From Paenibacillus phytorum (GTDB lineage Bacteria > Bacillota > Bacilli > Paenibacillales > NBRC-103111): a DNA stretch of 64,000 nt. Position numbers and translations under genes: made by a program. This document shows positions 44,428 through 53,626 of this stretch, piece after piece (the first letter of the stretch is position 1; each line of letters begins with the position of its first letter). The notes beneath the pieces are model-generated. The model searched no databases, had not been told where the DNA came from, and saw only the letters and a program-made list of their open reading frames with translations. The DNA lies in NCBI RefSeq assembly GCF_013141715.1, contig NZ_WHOA01000007.1:62001-126000 (forward strand). The letters are read 5' to 3'.

Positions 44428-45261
44428 ATGATTGAACGGACGATCATTCATGTACTGTCCCATAATGTGGTGATGGCACATTTGACATCAGGGAAAAATT
44501 CAATTGCTTTTGGTAAAGGAATTGGATTCAAAAAAACGCCAGGAATGCTCATTAGTGAAGGCGAAATCACACAAGAATTTCTCCTGCATACATCCGAAGT
44601 TCTTAAAAACTACGAACAAATTCTGAATGCGGTTGATTTGAAAATTATCGGGATTACGGAGGAAGTCATCGCTTATGCGCAAAGCATGCTGGAAGGCGAC
44701 TTCTCTGAAACGATCCACGCCTCGTTGGTCGATCATATTAACTTTGCGGTCGAACGACAAAAGCGCGGTATTTTCATCACGAATCCATTTGCTTATGAAA
44801 TTGGGTATATGTATCCTGAGGAATACAAAGTAGCCAAGAAGTCCGTAGATTTCCTCAATGATCATTTGGATGTGAAATTGCCGGAAGATGAAGTTGCCTT
44901 CTTGGCCATGCATTTCAATGGCGCACGCAAAAAAGAGCAAGCTTCTGATTCCTTAGCGGTAGTTAGAGTCGTATCGCAAACGATTGAGTCAGCCAAAGAA
45001 TTGGGCTTTAATTTCGATGATTCATTCTCAACGCTGCGGTTCATTAGTCATTTAAAAGGTGTTATTGAACGGGTCAAACAAAAAAAGACACTCCAGAACT
45101 CGCTGCTTGAAAAGATTAAAGAGGAGTATGGAGACACCTATGTGAAGGCGAAGGTATTATCTCTCATGCTGAGTGATTCTCTCCAATTAGAAGTGCCTGA
45201 CGATGAAACGGGTTACTTGACGATGCATCTGGAACGACTGCTGCAACGTACCGAAGCATAG
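44428..45261 (+). CDS. BglG/LicT family transcription antiterminator
   Basis: A 277-residue antiterminator. Residues 1-55 form the RNA-binding (CAT) domain (HNVVMAHLTSGKNSIAFGKG-type). Two PTS regulation domains follow, with His-containing segments SLVDHINFAVERQKRG and LAMHFNGARKK in PRD1, and RFISHLKGVIERV and LTMHLERLL in PRD2. Phosphorylation of these His residues by PTS proteins would tune activity. GGAGGTG precedes the ATG, 17 bases after nagP. I see no clear ribonucleic antiterminator target in the nagP leader, so its target may lie elsewhere. Confidence 0.88.
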   Translation: MIERTIIHVLSHNVVMAHLTSGKNSIAFGKGIGFKKTPGMLISEGEITQEFLLHTSEVLKNYEQILNAVDLKIIGITEEVIAYAQSMLEGDFSETIHASLVDHINFAVERQKRGIFITNPFAYEIGYMYPEEYKVAKKSVDFLNDHLDVKLPEDEVAFLAMHFNGARKKEQASDSLAVVRVVSQTIESAKELGFNFDDSFSTLRFISHLKGVIERVKQKKTLQNSLLEKIKEEYGDTYVKAKVLSLMLSDSLQLEVPDDETGYLTMHLERLLQRTEA

Positions 45262-45280
45262 GTGGTTAAATAGCTAATCT

Positions 45281-45319
45281 GGATTCCCTTGCAACCTTCA
45301 TGGAGCAGGGATTTTTTGT
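45281..45319 (+). terminator. Terminator after the antiterminator gene
   Basis: GATTCCCTTGC and GCAGGGATTTTTT arms around a 12-base loop. Confidence 0.75.
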
Positions 45320-45416
45320 TTGAAATAGAGGCGAAATGCCTTTCAGTGGATTGCATATTTGTACGTTGTCAGCTAAACTGACTGTTAGAGTCATTAGAGA
45401 ACGGAGTGCATAGGAC

Positions 45417-46514
45417 ATGCTGTATAAGAAGTTAGGAAAACCAATCTTGTTCCGAATGGATCCGGAGAAGGCGCATCATCTTACGATTGACGGGCTAAGT
45501 GCTTTAGGGAGCTTACCAGGTGGGAAGCAATTACTTAAATCCATGTATGGAGTGCCCTATTCACCACTCTTGGCCCAACAATTATGGGGACTACAATTCG
45601 CGAATCCAATAGGTCTGGCAGCTGGTTTAGATAAAAATGCCAAGGCTGTAAAGGGATTCTCACAACTAGGCTTTGGTTTCATGGAAGTAGGTACAATTAC
45701 ACCAAAGCCACAACCGGGCAATGAGCTGCCGCGGCTATTTCGTCTTCCGGAAGACAAGGCGCTTATCAACCGAATGGGCTTTAATAATGTAGGTACAGAC
45801 ATGATGGCAAAAAACCTGAGGAAGACAGGTAAACGTGACATACCCGTAGCTATTAACATAGGTAAAAATAAGACGACACCGAATGAACAGGCCGAAGAGG
45901 ATTATCGAGCATGTATTCGGGAGTTATATACATATGGTGATTTCTTTGTTGTGAATATAAGCTCACCAAATACACCGGATTTGCGTAATTTACAGCATGG
46001 GAACGATTTGAAGCGATTGCTTGATGCAGTTACAACGGAAATGCAGCTTCAAGAGAAGAAGAATGGTCATTCAGGTAAACCTGTATTGGTTAAAATTGCG
46101 CCGGATCTCACGGATGAAGAGCTTGAATTAACCGTGCATACGATTAAAGATAGCGGTATTTCTGGGATTATCGCCACGAACACAACGCTCAGCAGACAAG
46201 GACTAGTCCACCCTAATCGCGAGCAAGCAGGCGGACTTAGCGGAAAGCCTCTAACGCAGCGAACAACGGAAGTCATTAGACGTGTCTATCAACTGACGGA
46301 AGGCAAACTGCCGATTATTGGTTCCGGAGGGATATTTACTGCGCAAGATGCCTATGACAAAATACGGGCAGGAGCAAGCTTAGTTGAAGTGTATACGGGC
46401 TTTATTTATGAAGGACCTGGGATGCTTACAAGCTTGAATAAAGGTCTTCTAGATTTGCTGAGGAGAGACGGATATACACATATTTCCCAGGCAATCGGCG
46501 CAGATCAGCACTGA
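45417..46514 (+). CDS. pyrD: Dihydroorotate dehydrogenase, quinone-dependent (class 2)
   Basis: A 365-residue FMN enzyme of pyrimidine synthesis. Class 2 features are the N-terminal helical extension (LYKKLGKPILFRMDPEKAHH) that docks on the membrane and the catalytic Ser in NISSPNTPDLRNLQ, where class 1 has Cys. FMN-site strings are GLAAGLDKNAK, NRMGFNN, VKIAPDLTD and IIGSGGIFTAQDAY. B. subtilis uses a class 1B enzyme, so this is a different type for a Bacillales genome. It is the first gene of a tightly packed unit leading to a (p)ppGpp synthetase and an ABC exporter. Confidence 0.93.
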   Translation: MLYKKLGKPILFRMDPEKAHHLTIDGLSALGSLPGGKQLLKSMYGVPYSPLLAQQLWGLQFANPIGLAAGLDKNAKAVKGFSQLGFGFMEVGTITPKPQPGNELPRLFRLPEDKALINRMGFNNVGTDMMAKNLRKTGKRDIPVAINIGKNKTTPNEQAEEDYRACIRELYTYGDFFVVNISSPNTPDLRNLQHGNDLKRLLDAVTTEMQLQEKKNGHSGKPVLVKIAPDLTDEELELTVHTIKDSGISGIIATNTTLSRQGLVHPNREQAGGLSGKPLTQRTTEVIRRVYQLTEGKLPIIGSGGIFTAQDAYDKIRAGASLVEVYTGFIYEGPGMLTSLNKGLLDLLRRDGYTHISQAIGADQH

Positions 46515-46540
46515 CTTCATTCAGAATGGAGGATAAAAGG

Positions 46541-47338
46541 ATGGATGGACGAGATTGGAAGAAATTTCTCCTGCCTTATGAACAAGCGGTGGAGGAGCTA
46601 AAAGTAAAATTCAAGACATTGCGTGGCGAACTCAAGAGTAGAGAAGAGTATGCACCTATTGAATTCGTAACGGGACGAGTCAAAAAGATATCAAGTGTAC
46701 TGGAGAAAGCGAAACGCCTGAGTGTCCCGATGGATCAATTAGAGTCCGGTATCGAGGATATCGCTGGGATTCGGATTATGTGTCAGTTTGTAGAAGACAT
46801 TGATCGTTTGGCCGAGCTGATTCGCAGCAGACAGGATATGAATGTAGTCTACGAAAAAGATTATATTGCCAATAAGAAACCGAGTGGCTATCGCAGCTTT
46901 CATATTATTATCGAATATCCCGTTCAAACCGCTTTAGGTATGAAACGAATATTAGCTGAGGTGCAAATTCGGACACTCGCCATGAATTTCTGGGCGACGA
47001 TCGAGCATTCTCTGAATTATAAATATAAAGAACAATTGCCAGTTGAGGTTAGAGCTCGCCTTAGTAAAGCAGCCGAGGCTGCTTATCTATTAGATCAGGA
47101 AATGTCCAGCATTCGTGGTGAGATTGTTGCGTCTCAGAAGATGTTTGAGGATAACTCGAATTTGGTTAATATCGTACTCAATAACATTCAGGAACTTTAT
47201 TTCTATCATAGAGTTCGGGAAGCCGCTCAATTTCAGCTGAGGTTTAATGAGATATGGGAGACGGAAGAAGGTTTGAGTGATCTGTCGTCCGATATTGAGG
47301 CTGCAATCGCCAGAGCGAAAAAAGGAGACAATAACTGA
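46541..47338 (+). CDS. Small alarmone synthetase (RelQ/YjbM-type GTP pyrophosphokinase)
   Basis: A 265-residue stand-alone (p)ppGpp synthetase lacking hydrolase and TGS/ACT domains. The catalytic core is visible as VTGRVKKISSVLEKAKR, DIAGIRIMCQFVEDI, KPSGYRSFHIIIEYP and LAEVQIRTLAMNFWATIEHSLNYK. This is the pattern of RelQ/YjbM (SAS1), which act as tetramers. The ATG at 46541 is chosen because GGAGG (46528-46532) is 8 bases upstream; an ATG 15 bases earlier overlaps that ribosome site. It starts 26 bases after pyrD. Confidence 0.9.
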   Translation: MDGRDWKKFLLPYEQAVEELKVKFKTLRGELKSREEYAPIEFVTGRVKKISSVLEKAKRLSVPMDQLESGIEDIAGIRIMCQFVEDIDRLAELIRSRQDMNVVYEKDYIANKKPSGYRSFHIIIEYPVQTALGMKRILAEVQIRTLAMNFWATIEHSLNYKYKEQLPVEVRARLSKAAEAAYLLDQEMSSIRGEIVASQKMFEDNSNLVNIVLNNIQELYFYHRVREAAQFQLRFNEIWETEEGLSDLSSDIEAAIARAKKGDNN

Positions 47339-47341
47339 TCT

Positions 47342-47770
47342 ATGAGTACCTATGATCGTTTATATGTGGCTTACTTATACTATTTCAATGATCAGCGAGA
47401 CTATTTCGAATGTCATGAAGTGATGGAGGAGCTTTGGCTGGAGGAAGGCCGAAGCCCCTTATACCAAGGTCTACTGCAGGTTGCAGTGGGCCTTTATCAT
47501 CATGCGAATGGAAACGTAAGCGGTTCCATCAAGCTCTTTAGCGCAGGACTAAATAAGCTAGCGCCATACCCTGCACATACGCTCGGCATAGATTTGGAAA
47601 GATTGATCCGAGATAGTGGGGAGTACTTAAAAAAGCTTCTGCGTATAGAGGAAGAACCGTTCGCTCCATATGACCTCAATATTCATATCCTAGATGATGA
47701 GCTGGTTGAACTTCTTGCGAAATTGAAGCTGAACCCCCCTGGGCATGAAGAGGAGGAAGGCCATGATTGA
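47342..47770 (+). CDS. DUF309 family protein
   Basis: A 142-residue soluble helical protein. The DUF309 signature is DYFECHEVMEELWLEEG followed by YQGLLQVAVGLYHHANGN, with conserved His/Glu residues that may bind a metal. It starts 3 bases after the alarmone synthetase and overlaps the ABC ATPase gene by 8 bases. Function unknown. Confidence 0.88.
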   Translation: MSTYDRLYVAYLYYFNDQRDYFECHEVMEELWLEEGRSPLYQGLLQVAVGLYHHANGNVSGSIKLFSAGLNKLAPYPAHTLGIDLERLIRDSGEYLKKLLRIEEEPFAPYDLNIHILDDELVELLAKLKLNPPGHEEEEGHD

Positions 47771-48758
47771 GGTTCGTCAGCTGAGCAAATATTATCAAGT
47801 ACATGAGCGAGAGCCTGGATTCATGGCATCTTTGAAAAGCTTGTTTCACCGCAAGTTCCGCACAGTTAAAGCTGTGGACGATGTTTCCTTTTCCATACCT
47901 GAAGGTGAAATTGTGGCTTTTCTTGGCCCGAATGGGGCTGGTAAGACGACTACAATGAAAGTATTAACTGGACTGCTGCATCCTTCAGGTGGTGAAGTGA
48001 ATGTGGGCGGTTTTGTTCCTTTTCAACAAAAAAAAGAATTTAAGAAACAAATTTCGCTAGTCATGGGACAGAAAAGTCAGCTTATCTGGGACATACCCGC
48101 AGCGGAAACGTTTCTTGTTAATAAAGTCATCTATGAGATACCTGATCGGGAATATGAAGAAACCTTAGGAGACTTAGTGCAGTTGCTCCAGTTGGAAGAA
48201 GTTATCCGCAAACCAGTTAGACAGCTTTCGTTGGGGGAGCGGATGAAGTGTGAGTTGGCAGCAGCGCTGCTGCATCGCCCACGCATTGTATTTCTAGATG
48301 AGCCGACGATTGGCCTCGATGTGAATATGCAGGAAGTGATGCGCCGATTCATTCAGGATTACAGCCGTAAATATAAGGCAACCATTTTACTGACAAGCCA
48401 CTATATGGCGGATGTTACGGCATTATGTGAGCGAGTGTTGGTGATTGGAAAAGGTCGACTCCTTTACGATGGTGCTATTTCCCAACTGGTTGACAAGTAT
48501 GCGCCTAATAAGCGTATTCGTCTTCAATTGGCTAAGCGGGTTAAGGAGTCAGAGCTAATCGATGTAACCCAAGGGTTAGGGACGTTATTTCATTATGCGT
48601 TTCCAAATGTGGAAATAGATGTGCCGAGAGAGCAAGTTTCTGAACTTTCAGCTCGATTATTAACCCATTTGACGGTATTGGATTTGACCATTGAAGATCC
48701 TTCCATGGAATCGGTGATCGCACAAGCCTTTGAAGCGGGGACCGAAGGGGGAAGTTAA
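47763..48758 (+). CDS. ABC exporter ATP-binding protein
   Basis: A 331-residue ATPase. Walker A is FLGPNGAGKTTT, the signature is QLSLGERMKCELAAALL, Walker B is RIVFLDEPTIGLD, and the switch His is in LLTSHYMADV. The form, with a long N-terminal YYQVHEREPGF segment and signature LSLGERMK, fits ATPases that work with ABC2_membrane_6 (DUF990-like) permeases, encoded by the next two genes. The start at 47763 has GAGGAGG upstream; an in-frame ATG six codons earlier lies in the ribosome-site stretch. Substrate unknown. Confidence 0.9.
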   Translation: MIEVRQLSKYYQVHEREPGFMASLKSLFHRKFRTVKAVDDVSFSIPEGEIVAFLGPNGAGKTTTMKVLTGLLHPSGGEVNVGGFVPFQQKKEFKKQISLVMGQKSQLIWDIPAAETFLVNKVIYEIPDREYEETLGDLVQLLQLEEVIRKPVRQLSLGERMKCELAAALLHRPRIVFLDEPTIGLDVNMQEVMRRFIQDYSRKYKATILLTSHYMADVTALCERVLVIGKGRLLYDGAISQLVDKYAPNKRIRLQLAKRVKESELIDVTQGLGTLFHYAFPNVEIDVPREQVSELSARLLTHLTVLDLTIEDPSMESVIAQAFEAGTEGGS

Positions 48759-48763
48759 GGACC

Positions 48764-49579
48764 ATGAAGGCGTTAGCTTTATTTTGGCAAAAATATTGCA
48801 TGCTGCTTCGAGTTGAATGGGCTGTTATGTTTGCCTACCGGAGTGAATCGCTCATTTGGATGATAGGGGCATTCATTCAACCGCTTGTCAGTATGGCTGT
48901 TTGGCTCTCGATAAGCGATAACAATTCCATTGGTGGCTATACAGCTCATGATTATATGGTGTATTTCCTGGGAGTACTGCTTGTAGATCGATTGACGAGT
49001 ACATGGGATGTGTGGGAGCTGGATGCCAGCATTCAGGACGGGTCGCTCTCAACTAAGATCGTACGACCCTTCCATCCGGTTCACTGGAGTATCTCTCAAA
49101 ACCTCGTATATAAGTTGTTTTTTGCTGTTTTGCTAATACCTGCATGGGCGATAGCTGCCGCGTTTGTCCCTATGTTTAGGTTGACTATTTCCTTGGAAAT
49201 AATTGCACTCTCTTTCTTCGCTATCGTACTTTCCTCTGCAATCCGCTTTCTAATTGGTTTCGAGTTTGGTCTGATGGCTTTTTGGACGAATAGAGCGAAT
49301 GCGATTTATAGTTTGTATGAGGGTGTTCATTTGTTTCTTGCTGGACGATTAGCCCCACTGAGTATGTTTCCTTCTTGGGTTGAAAAAATGGCAGTATGGC
49401 TTCCTTTCTATGGAACCGTCGGGTTTCCAGTTGAGCTGCTAACAGGCAAGCTTGAGCTTGGCTCATCAGCCATCATTCAGAACTTTGCGATACAGCTTAC
49501 TTGGTTAATTGTCCTTCTTGTTACGTTTCGTTTGTTGTGGAGACAAGGCATGAAGAAGTATGGCGCTGTGGGCGGATGA
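48764..49579 (+). CDS. ABC-2 family exporter permease, first
   Basis: A 271-residue membrane protein with about six helices. The N-terminus (FWQKYCMLLRVEWAVMFAYR) and a central LDASIQDGSLSTKIVRPFHP loop match the ABC2_membrane_6 family. It begins 5 bases after the ATPase gene. It likely forms a heterodimer with the next permease. Confidence 0.85.
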   Translation: MKALALFWQKYCMLLRVEWAVMFAYRSESLIWMIGAFIQPLVSMAVWLSISDNNSIGGYTAHDYMVYFLGVLLVDRLTSTWDVWELDASIQDGSLSTKIVRPFHPVHWSISQNLVYKLFFAVLLIPAWAIAAAFVPMFRLTISLEIIALSFFAIVLSSAIRFLIGFEFGLMAFWTNRANAIYSLYEGVHLFLAGRLAPLSMFPSWVEKMAVWLPFYGTVGFPVELLTGKLELGSSAIIQNFAIQLTWLIVLLVTFRLLWRQGMKKYGAVGG

Positions 49580-49595
49580 GGAAGGGCGGTGCGAA

Positions 49596-50384
49596 GTGAT
49601 CAAGTACATACGACTATTTAGGGAGTTTATGAGGGCATGTTTAGTCGAAGAATTCGAGTATAGAGCTAATTTTGCCGCAAATCTCCTATCCACTGTATTT
49701 TGGCTCTTCATGGCGATCTTGACCGTTCAAGTATACTTTTATCGAACACAGGAGATTGGCGGCTGGGGTTTCTATGAGGTGTTGGTGCTTCTAGGTATTT
49801 TCAATGCTGTACATGGATTTATTGAGTTTATCCTTCAGCCGAATATGTCTCGTCTCGTCAGTCATATCCGTAAAGGGACTTTGGATTTCATCCTTACGAA
49901 ACCAGTTGACAGCCAATTTTACATTAGTTTTAGACATCTGGTTTTCTGGCGATTAGCCGATATTATTCTTGGCTTGGGCTTGACGGCTTACGCACTCGTG
50001 GAGCTGAACGCTGTTCCTAGTGTTGTGGAGCTTATTCGCTTTGTCATTGTTTTCCTTGCATCTTTGGTTGTGGTCTATTCGCTTTGGATGGGCATGATGA
50101 TGTTCTCTTTCTGGGCTGTTAAAGTAGATAACTTGTCCTATTTATTTAGTTCGTTCTTTGAAACGGCACGGTTTCCAGTTTCGGTCTATAAAGGATTATT
50201 ACGATTCACATTAACCTATATATTTCCGATTGCTTTCATAACGACATTCCCAGCAGCAGCGCTCATTGGTCGAATCAGTGGATGGCAAGTCTTTTGGAGT
50301 GTTGGGATTGCAATAGTTTGTTTCGGATTGACCAGGGCGTTATGGAAGATCGCTTTACGCCATTATACCAGTGCGAGTAGTTAA
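49596..50384 (+). CDS. ABC-2 family exporter permease, second
   Basis: A 262-residue permease of the same family, with REFMRACLVEEFEYRANFAA at the start and the loop SHIRKGTLDFILTKPVDSQF. I chose the GTG at 49596, 16 bases after the first permease, because the family begins here; an in-frame ATG at 49560 would overlap the upstream gene by 20 bases and add an untypical leader. Confidence 0.8.
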   Translation: MIKYIRLFREFMRACLVEEFEYRANFAANLLSTVFWLFMAILTVQVYFYRTQEIGGWGFYEVLVLLGIFNAVHGFIEFILQPNMSRLVSHIRKGTLDFILTKPVDSQFYISFRHLVFWRLADIILGLGLTAYALVELNAVPSVVELIRFVIVFLASLVVVYSLWMGMMMFSFWAVKVDNLSYLFSSFFETARFPVSVYKGLLRFTLTYIFPIAFITTFPAAALIGRISGWQVFWSVGIAIVCFGLTRALWKIALRHYTSASS

Positions 50385-50402
50385 GTTTTTGAGGCGAAAA
50401 TA

Positions 50403-50446
50403 GAGAAAGGACTTCCCACCTTGCGGTGTAAGAAGTTCTTTTTTGC
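50403..50446 (+). terminator. Terminator of the ABC exporter operon
   Basis: AAAGGACTTCCCACC and GGTGTAAGAAGTTCTTTTTT pair around TTGC. It closes the pyrD-to-permease unit. Confidence 0.85.
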
Positions 50447-50547
50447 GTAGAATGAGTCACCTGGCCTTTCATACATAAAATTAAGGGAAGTGGGAAAACT
50501 TTTCCATAAGACATAGTTATTCCTATGAATTTGGTGGTGGCGAGCTC

Positions 50548-52155
50548 ATGAAATCTTGGACGAAAACGCTACATCAACTATTTAACAGAAAGAAAACCAC
50601 TCTCCCCCTTCCACAGGAGAGGGAGCCAATGGAACAGCCTATTTTGCACCAAAGCCTTTATCTTGATATTGGACTGAACATCGCTCAGATCAAATCGATT
50701 TTTGGACATAGCTCTGATATAGTAACCGGAGAGTTATGCCTGGATGCCGAAAATACCAATAAAATTGGCTATGTATACTTAGATCAATTGGTTAATAAAT
50801 CATTTTTTCAAGAAGTGACAAATGCTCTACTTACAGGAACAACCCAGCTCATCGAAGCCATAAATACCGGTTTCTATGATTCACCAGATTTGATTAGGAA
50901 CAGCATTCATGCCTGTGGGGAAGTCAAAACGATCGAAGATTTTCAAGTATTGTGCCAGAATATGTTATCCGGTGAGACTGTTATTCTAATCGATGGCTAT
51001 GCACTTGCACTTTCAGTGAATACAGCTGGCGGAGATATGCGTTCTGTGGAAGAGCCTTCAACGCAATCCGTAGTAAGAGGTCCTCGTGATGGATTCACGG
51101 AATCGATCGGCACGAATATATCCCTCATTCGCAAACGTATTAAGAGCCCCAATTTATGGTTAGAAACCATGGTGATTGGCAAAGTTACTCAAACCACAGT
51201 GTCCATTATGTACATAAATGGAATCGTAAATGACAAAATTGTTGAAGAGATACGTCTCCGGCTTGCACGAATTGATATTGATGGGATCTTGGAAAGCGGA
51301 AATATCGAGGAACTTATTCAGGATGAAACCTTCACGCCGTTTCCAACACTATACAATACAGAACGCCCCGATGTAATCGCGTCAGGATTGCTTGAGGGTC
51401 GCGTGGCCATCCTGGTAGATGGAACACCCTTCGTGCTTGAGGCACCAGCACTGTTCACCCAGTTTTTCCAATCCGCTGAAGATTATTACCAACGGGCTGA
51501 ATTTGCCACACTTATCCGCATATTGCGATATATATGCTTCTTTATCTCTTTGATGGCTCCTTCGTTCTATATCGCTATAACAACATTTCATCAAGAGCTC
51601 TTGCCCAGCTCACTCCTGTTTAACTTAGCCGCGCAGCGAGAAGGCATACCATTTCCAGCTTTTGTTGAGGCACTTCTTATGGAAGTTACCTTTGAAATCT
51701 TGCGCGAAGCTGGTGTCCGTCTCCCAAAAACAGTAGGCCAAGCAGTATCTATCGTAGGTGCCTTGGTTATTGGGCAGGGCGCTGTGGATGCTGGGCTAGT
51801 TTCCCCGGCAATGGTAATTGTCGTTGCCATTACAGCGATTTCAAACTTTGTAATCCCGGCTTTTAGCATGGGCATTCCAATCCGTATCATTCGGTTTATT
51901 CTGATGATTTTTGCCGCAACGTTTGGTTTATTCGGGATCACCGTTGGTTTAATCGCGATGGTCCAACATTTATGCAGCTTGCGCTCCTTCGGGGTGCCAT
52001 ATATGGCTCCTATGGCGCCTTTTGTCCTTGATGATCAGAAAGATACCATTCTTAGATTCCCTCAATGGGGGCTATTCTCTAGACCACGTTTCATTAGTCA
52101 AAAAAATAACATTCGGGAAAATAATACCCCAACAACGAAACCAACAAGGAAGTAA
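50548..52155 (+). CDS. gerKA: Spore germinant receptor subunit A (GerA family)
   Basis: A 535-residue A subunit. A soluble N-terminal domain (about 1-310) is followed by five or six helices. Family strings are DVIASGLLEGRVAILVDGTP, FYIAITTFHQELLPSSLL, FPAFVEALLMEVTFEILREAG, VGALVIGQGAVDAGLVSP and the C-terminal HLCSLRSFGVPYMAP. It sits in the spore inner membrane and takes part in germinant sensing. It heads an A-C-D-B operon. The symbol is by family; exact orthology to gerA, gerB or gerK cannot be told. Confidence 0.92.
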   Translation: MKSWTKTLHQLFNRKKTTLPLPQEREPMEQPILHQSLYLDIGLNIAQIKSIFGHSSDIVTGELCLDAENTNKIGYVYLDQLVNKSFFQEVTNALLTGTTQLIEAINTGFYDSPDLIRNSIHACGEVKTIEDFQVLCQNMLSGETVILIDGYALALSVNTAGGDMRSVEEPSTQSVVRGPRDGFTESIGTNISLIRKRIKSPNLWLETMVIGKVTQTTVSIMYINGIVNDKIVEEIRLRLARIDIDGILESGNIEELIQDETFTPFPTLYNTERPDVIASGLLEGRVAILVDGTPFVLEAPALFTQFFQSAEDYYQRAEFATLIRILRYICFFISLMAPSFYIAITTFHQELLPSSLLFNLAAQREGIPFPAFVEALLMEVTFEILREAGVRLPKTVGQAVSIVGALVIGQGAVDAGLVSPAMVIVVAITAISNFVIPAFSMGIPIRIIRFILMIFAATFGLFGITVGLIAMVQHLCSLRSFGVPYMAPMAPFVLDDQKDTILRFPQWGLFSRPRFISQKNNIRENNTPTTKPTRK

Positions 52156-52176
52156 AAGGGAGGAGGGCTCTGCCTG

Positions 52177-53376
52177 ATGAAAAGATTAGGTCGTATTCTT
52201 TGTACACTTATCTTAGTAGGCGTCGTGCTCTCCGGGTGTTGGGATCGACATGAATTAAATGATCTTGCTATCACGGTTGGTGTAGGATTCGATAAAAGTG
52301 GAAAAGATTATCTAGTTACAGCACAGATTGTGAACCCAAGCGAAGTTGCAGCTAAAAAAGGGAGTGGCTATGGGACTTCAATTACAACCTTTTCAGCGAC
52401 GGGGGTTTCAACATTAGAAGCAGCAAGAAAGTTGACGACATTGATTCCCCGGAAGATATTCGGTTCTCATTTACGTATTCTCGTAATTGGTGAAGAGCTT
52501 GCACGTGAAGGTGTTTCCAAGGTTTTGGATGGCCTCGCCAGAGACCATGAAATTCGATCTGATTTCTATATCATTGTTGCCAGAGACACGACGGCAGCCA
52601 GTGTTCTTAAAATTTTGACCCCAATAGAAAGAATTCCAGCTAATAAAATGTTTAAAACACTAGAGTCGTCTGAAAAAGCGTGGGCACCGACCGTTAGCGT
52701 TGAGCTGGATCGGTTTATATCCAACCTTGCAGAACCTACAAGAAATCCGGTACTGACTGGAATTCGGATTCGAGGAGAAGTGCAGAAAGGAAAGTCGAAA
52801 ACTAATTTATCAGAAACGACTCCTACCTCTTATTTGGAGTATTCAGGAATTGCTCTATTTAAGAAGGATAAGCTGGTCGACTGGCTAAACGAAGAAGAAA
52901 GTAAAGGATTTAACTACATCATGGGAAACGTTAAAAGTACGATGGGGCATCTCAACTGTCCCCAAGGCGAAACATTATCCATTGAAGTCATCCGAACAAA
53001 TGCCAAAGTTAAAGGTCATATTGTAAACGGCAAGCCCGAAATTAACATAAACTTATTCATAGAGCAAAATATAAGTGAAGTTCATTGCCAGATCGATTTG
53101 TTGGATCCTAACACCATCCACGAATTAGAACAAATCTCCAAAACTACGCTAAAACAATTTATGACTTCTGCAATTAAAAAGGCTAAACAGAACAAAGCTG
53201 ATATTTTCGGCTTTGGAGAAGCCATAGAAGATGTCTCCCCCAAGACCTGGTTGAAAGTAAAATCGGATTGGGAGGACGAATTCTCCAAGTTAAAAGTAAA
53301 TATCGACACCGATGTTCACATTCGTGGTTTGGGAACAACGAATAATTCGATCATCGAGCGGTCAGGGGAGGAATAA
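52177..53376 (+). CDS. gerKC: Spore germinant receptor subunit C, lipoprotein (Ger(x)C)
   Basis: A 399-residue lipoprotein with lipobox GVVLSGCWDRHELND (Cys about residue 21), the invariant GCWD/E start of Ger(x)C proteins. Later strings include IFGSHLRILVIGEELAREG and the C-terminal GFGEAIEDVSPKTWLKVKSDW. The GGAGG upstream is 14 bases away, longer than usual, but the lipobox fixes the start region. It lies 21 bases after the A subunit gene. Confidence 0.92.
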   Translation: MKRLGRILCTLILVGVVLSGCWDRHELNDLAITVGVGFDKSGKDYLVTAQIVNPSEVAAKKGSGYGTSITTFSATGVSTLEAARKLTTLIPRKIFGSHLRILVIGEELAREGVSKVLDGLARDHEIRSDFYIIVARDTTAASVLKILTPIERIPANKMFKTLESSEKAWAPTVSVELDRFISNLAEPTRNPVLTGIRIRGEVQKGKSKTNLSETTPTSYLEYSGIALFKKDKLVDWLNEEESKGFNYIMGNVKSTMGHLNCPQGETLSIEVIRTNAKVKGHIVNGKPEININLFIEQNISEVHCQIDLLDPNTIHELEQISKTTLKQFMTSAIKKAKQNKADIFGFGEAIEDVSPKTWLKVKSDWEDEFSKLKVNIDTDVHIRGLGTTNNSIIERSGEE

Positions 53377-53381
53377 TCCGA

Positions 53382-53615
53382 GTGTTGATGATTCTCTTGA
53401 ATATGATCATTGCTTCCATCATCGCTCTAATTGAAGCACCTGCTTTAATACGTGAAAAATTAGTCTTAGAAAGCTGGATTTTCTTTTCTCTCCTGTTTGC
53501 AGGTACCCTTTTCAGTATCCTGTTAATACTTAGAGTAAAACTTCCTAACCCGCTTGACCTGATTACCTACTTCTATAAACCTGTCAGCGAATTTGTTTTT
53601 GGTATCCTAAAGTAG
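53382..53615 (+). CDS. Small two-helix protein, probable germinant receptor D subunit
   Basis: A 77-residue membrane protein with two hydrophobic helices (NMIIASIIALIEAPALI and WIFFSLLFAGTLFSILLIL) and a short amphipathic C-terminus. Position between C and B subunit genes, length and topology match the D-subunit genes described near Bacillus ger operons, which modulate receptor output. The GTG start follows GGGGAGG at 10 bases. Confidence 0.75.
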   Translation: MLMILLNMIIASIIALIEAPALIREKLVLESWIFFSLLFAGTLFSILLILRVKLPNPLDLITYFYKPVSEFVFGILK

Positions 53616-53626
53616 AGGTGTATCCA

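Noticed and set aside
50385-50547. SigG promoter of the ger operon
   Set aside because: GAATG at 50450 and CATACATA at 50470 resemble parts of the consensus, but the spacing (15 or 19) and the -10 sequence do not fit well.
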